Shown here piece by piece: positions 63,807-64,000 of a stretch of 64,000 bases of DNA; the first letter of the stretch is position 1; every line of letters starts with the position of its first letter. This stretch comes from Paenibacillus sp. FSL R5-0766. Its GTDB lineage: Bacteria; Bacillota; Bacilli; Paenibacillales; Paenibacillaceae. The stretch spans positions 4,278,001-4,342,000 of the forward strand of contig NZ_CP150227.1 in NCBI RefSeq assembly GCF_037971845.1, written 5' to 3'. The position numbers and the translations under genes were made by a program. Below the pieces are notes generated by a model. The model was not told the origin of the DNA, did not search any database, and saw only the letters and a list, made by a program, of their open reading frames with translations.

Positions 63807-64000
63807 TTATGAACTTGCACACAACAACTCAGGCAGCAGGGTCAGCAATCGATCGCTCGTGAGCGCATCACCCACATTCCAGGTCGACTCATCCACAGCG
63901 TACACCCGCCCATTCTGCACGGCAGGAAGGGTCCTCCAGCTGTGACTTTCCATTAGCATCTCTGTAGCCCGCCTTGCCACAACTTCCTCAGGCAGCATAA
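63807..64000 (-). CDS. C-terminal end of a substrate-binding (siderophore-type) protein
   Basis: Only about 64 C-terminal residues are visible; the gene continues beyond the window, so the methionine near 63998 is probably internal. The stretch SWRTLPAVQNGRVYAVDEST, followed by DRLLTLLPELL, is typical of the C-terminus of FecB/TroA-type iron-siderophore binding proteins or Btr-like regulators carrying such a domain. The incomplete sequence does not allow a choice. Confidence 0.65.
   Translation of the reverse strand, partial: MLPEEVVARRATEMLMESHSWRTLPAVQNGRVYAVDESTWNVGDALTSDRLLTLLPELLCASS

Overview
The window looks like chromosome of a Paenibacillus-type, spore-forming Firmicute. The base composition is moderate (mid-40s % G+C by eye) and ribosome binding sites are strong and AGGAGG-like. 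GTG and TTG starts occur. Gene types are typical of the group: SLH-anchored surface proteins, amidases with copper-amine-oxidase-like stalk domains, a GerMN lipoprotein, a DUF1540 peptide, a two-GTPase dynamin, and a LicT/PTS beta-glucoside operon. The genus call is inference from gene content. I saw no rRNA, tRNA, CRISPR array, prophage or transposase gene.

Layout. 1-1968 (minus): an SPFH/band-7 protein translationally coupled to an NAD-kinase-like protein that runs off the left edge, behind a large inverted-repeat operator. 2170-6537: a very large secreted, SLH-anchored GH53 endo-galactanase. 6795-9842: YceI-like protein, then a two-component system. 9938-11428: an orphan AAA+ ATPase, an intergenic inverted-repeat element of about 180 bp, and a 50-residue DUF1540 gene. 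11498-15096: a Fur-box-bounded block with an HpaB-like flavin monooxygenase on one strand and flavodoxin, an unknown protein and a nitroreductase on the other. 15220-17279: rRNA-type methyltransferase, RluA pseudouridine synthase and an alkyltransferase-like protein lacking the acceptor cysteine. 17386-20053: MarR-controlled DHA2 drug exporter and a second MarR gene. 20282-24736: parE-parC. 24813-27633: SGNH hydrolase plus ABC-2 exporter. 27926-30649: CAP protein, GNAT and purT.

30902-34748 is a second iron locus: an AraC regulator fused to a siderophore-binding domain, then a Fur-box-controlled siderophore-binding lipoprotein followed by a ferredoxin/flavodoxin reductase. 34965-38584: heterodimeric ABC exporter. 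38909-43895: two-GTPase dynamin with a strikingly GC-rich centre, a small conserved protein, and nth. 44059-50650: cell-envelope cluster (SLH protein, GerMN lipoprotein, two related amidases). 50927-54207: two-component system followed by a class C beta-lactamase-like protein whose Shine-Dalgarno lies inside a hairpin. 54407-56462: leuCD with an upstream Fur-like site and a separate palindrome. 56835-61112: beta-glucoside PTS operon with its own antiterminator and a clear RAT/terminator switch. 61475-64000: LysR regulator, a 61-residue peptide, a nitrilase-family amidase and the C-terminal end of a substrate-binding protein.

The recurring theme is iron. Four Fur-like boxes precede the HpaB-like gene, the flavodoxin operon, the siderophore-binding/reductase pair and leuCD. 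Together they suggest flavodoxin replacing ferredoxin, a matching reductase, siderophore capture, and control of an Fe-S enzyme pair. The HpaB-like/flavodoxin/unknown/nitroreductase block is the best candidate for an undescribed functional unit. Carbon regulation (cre-like sites, RAT) marks the polysaccharide and beta-glucoside genes.
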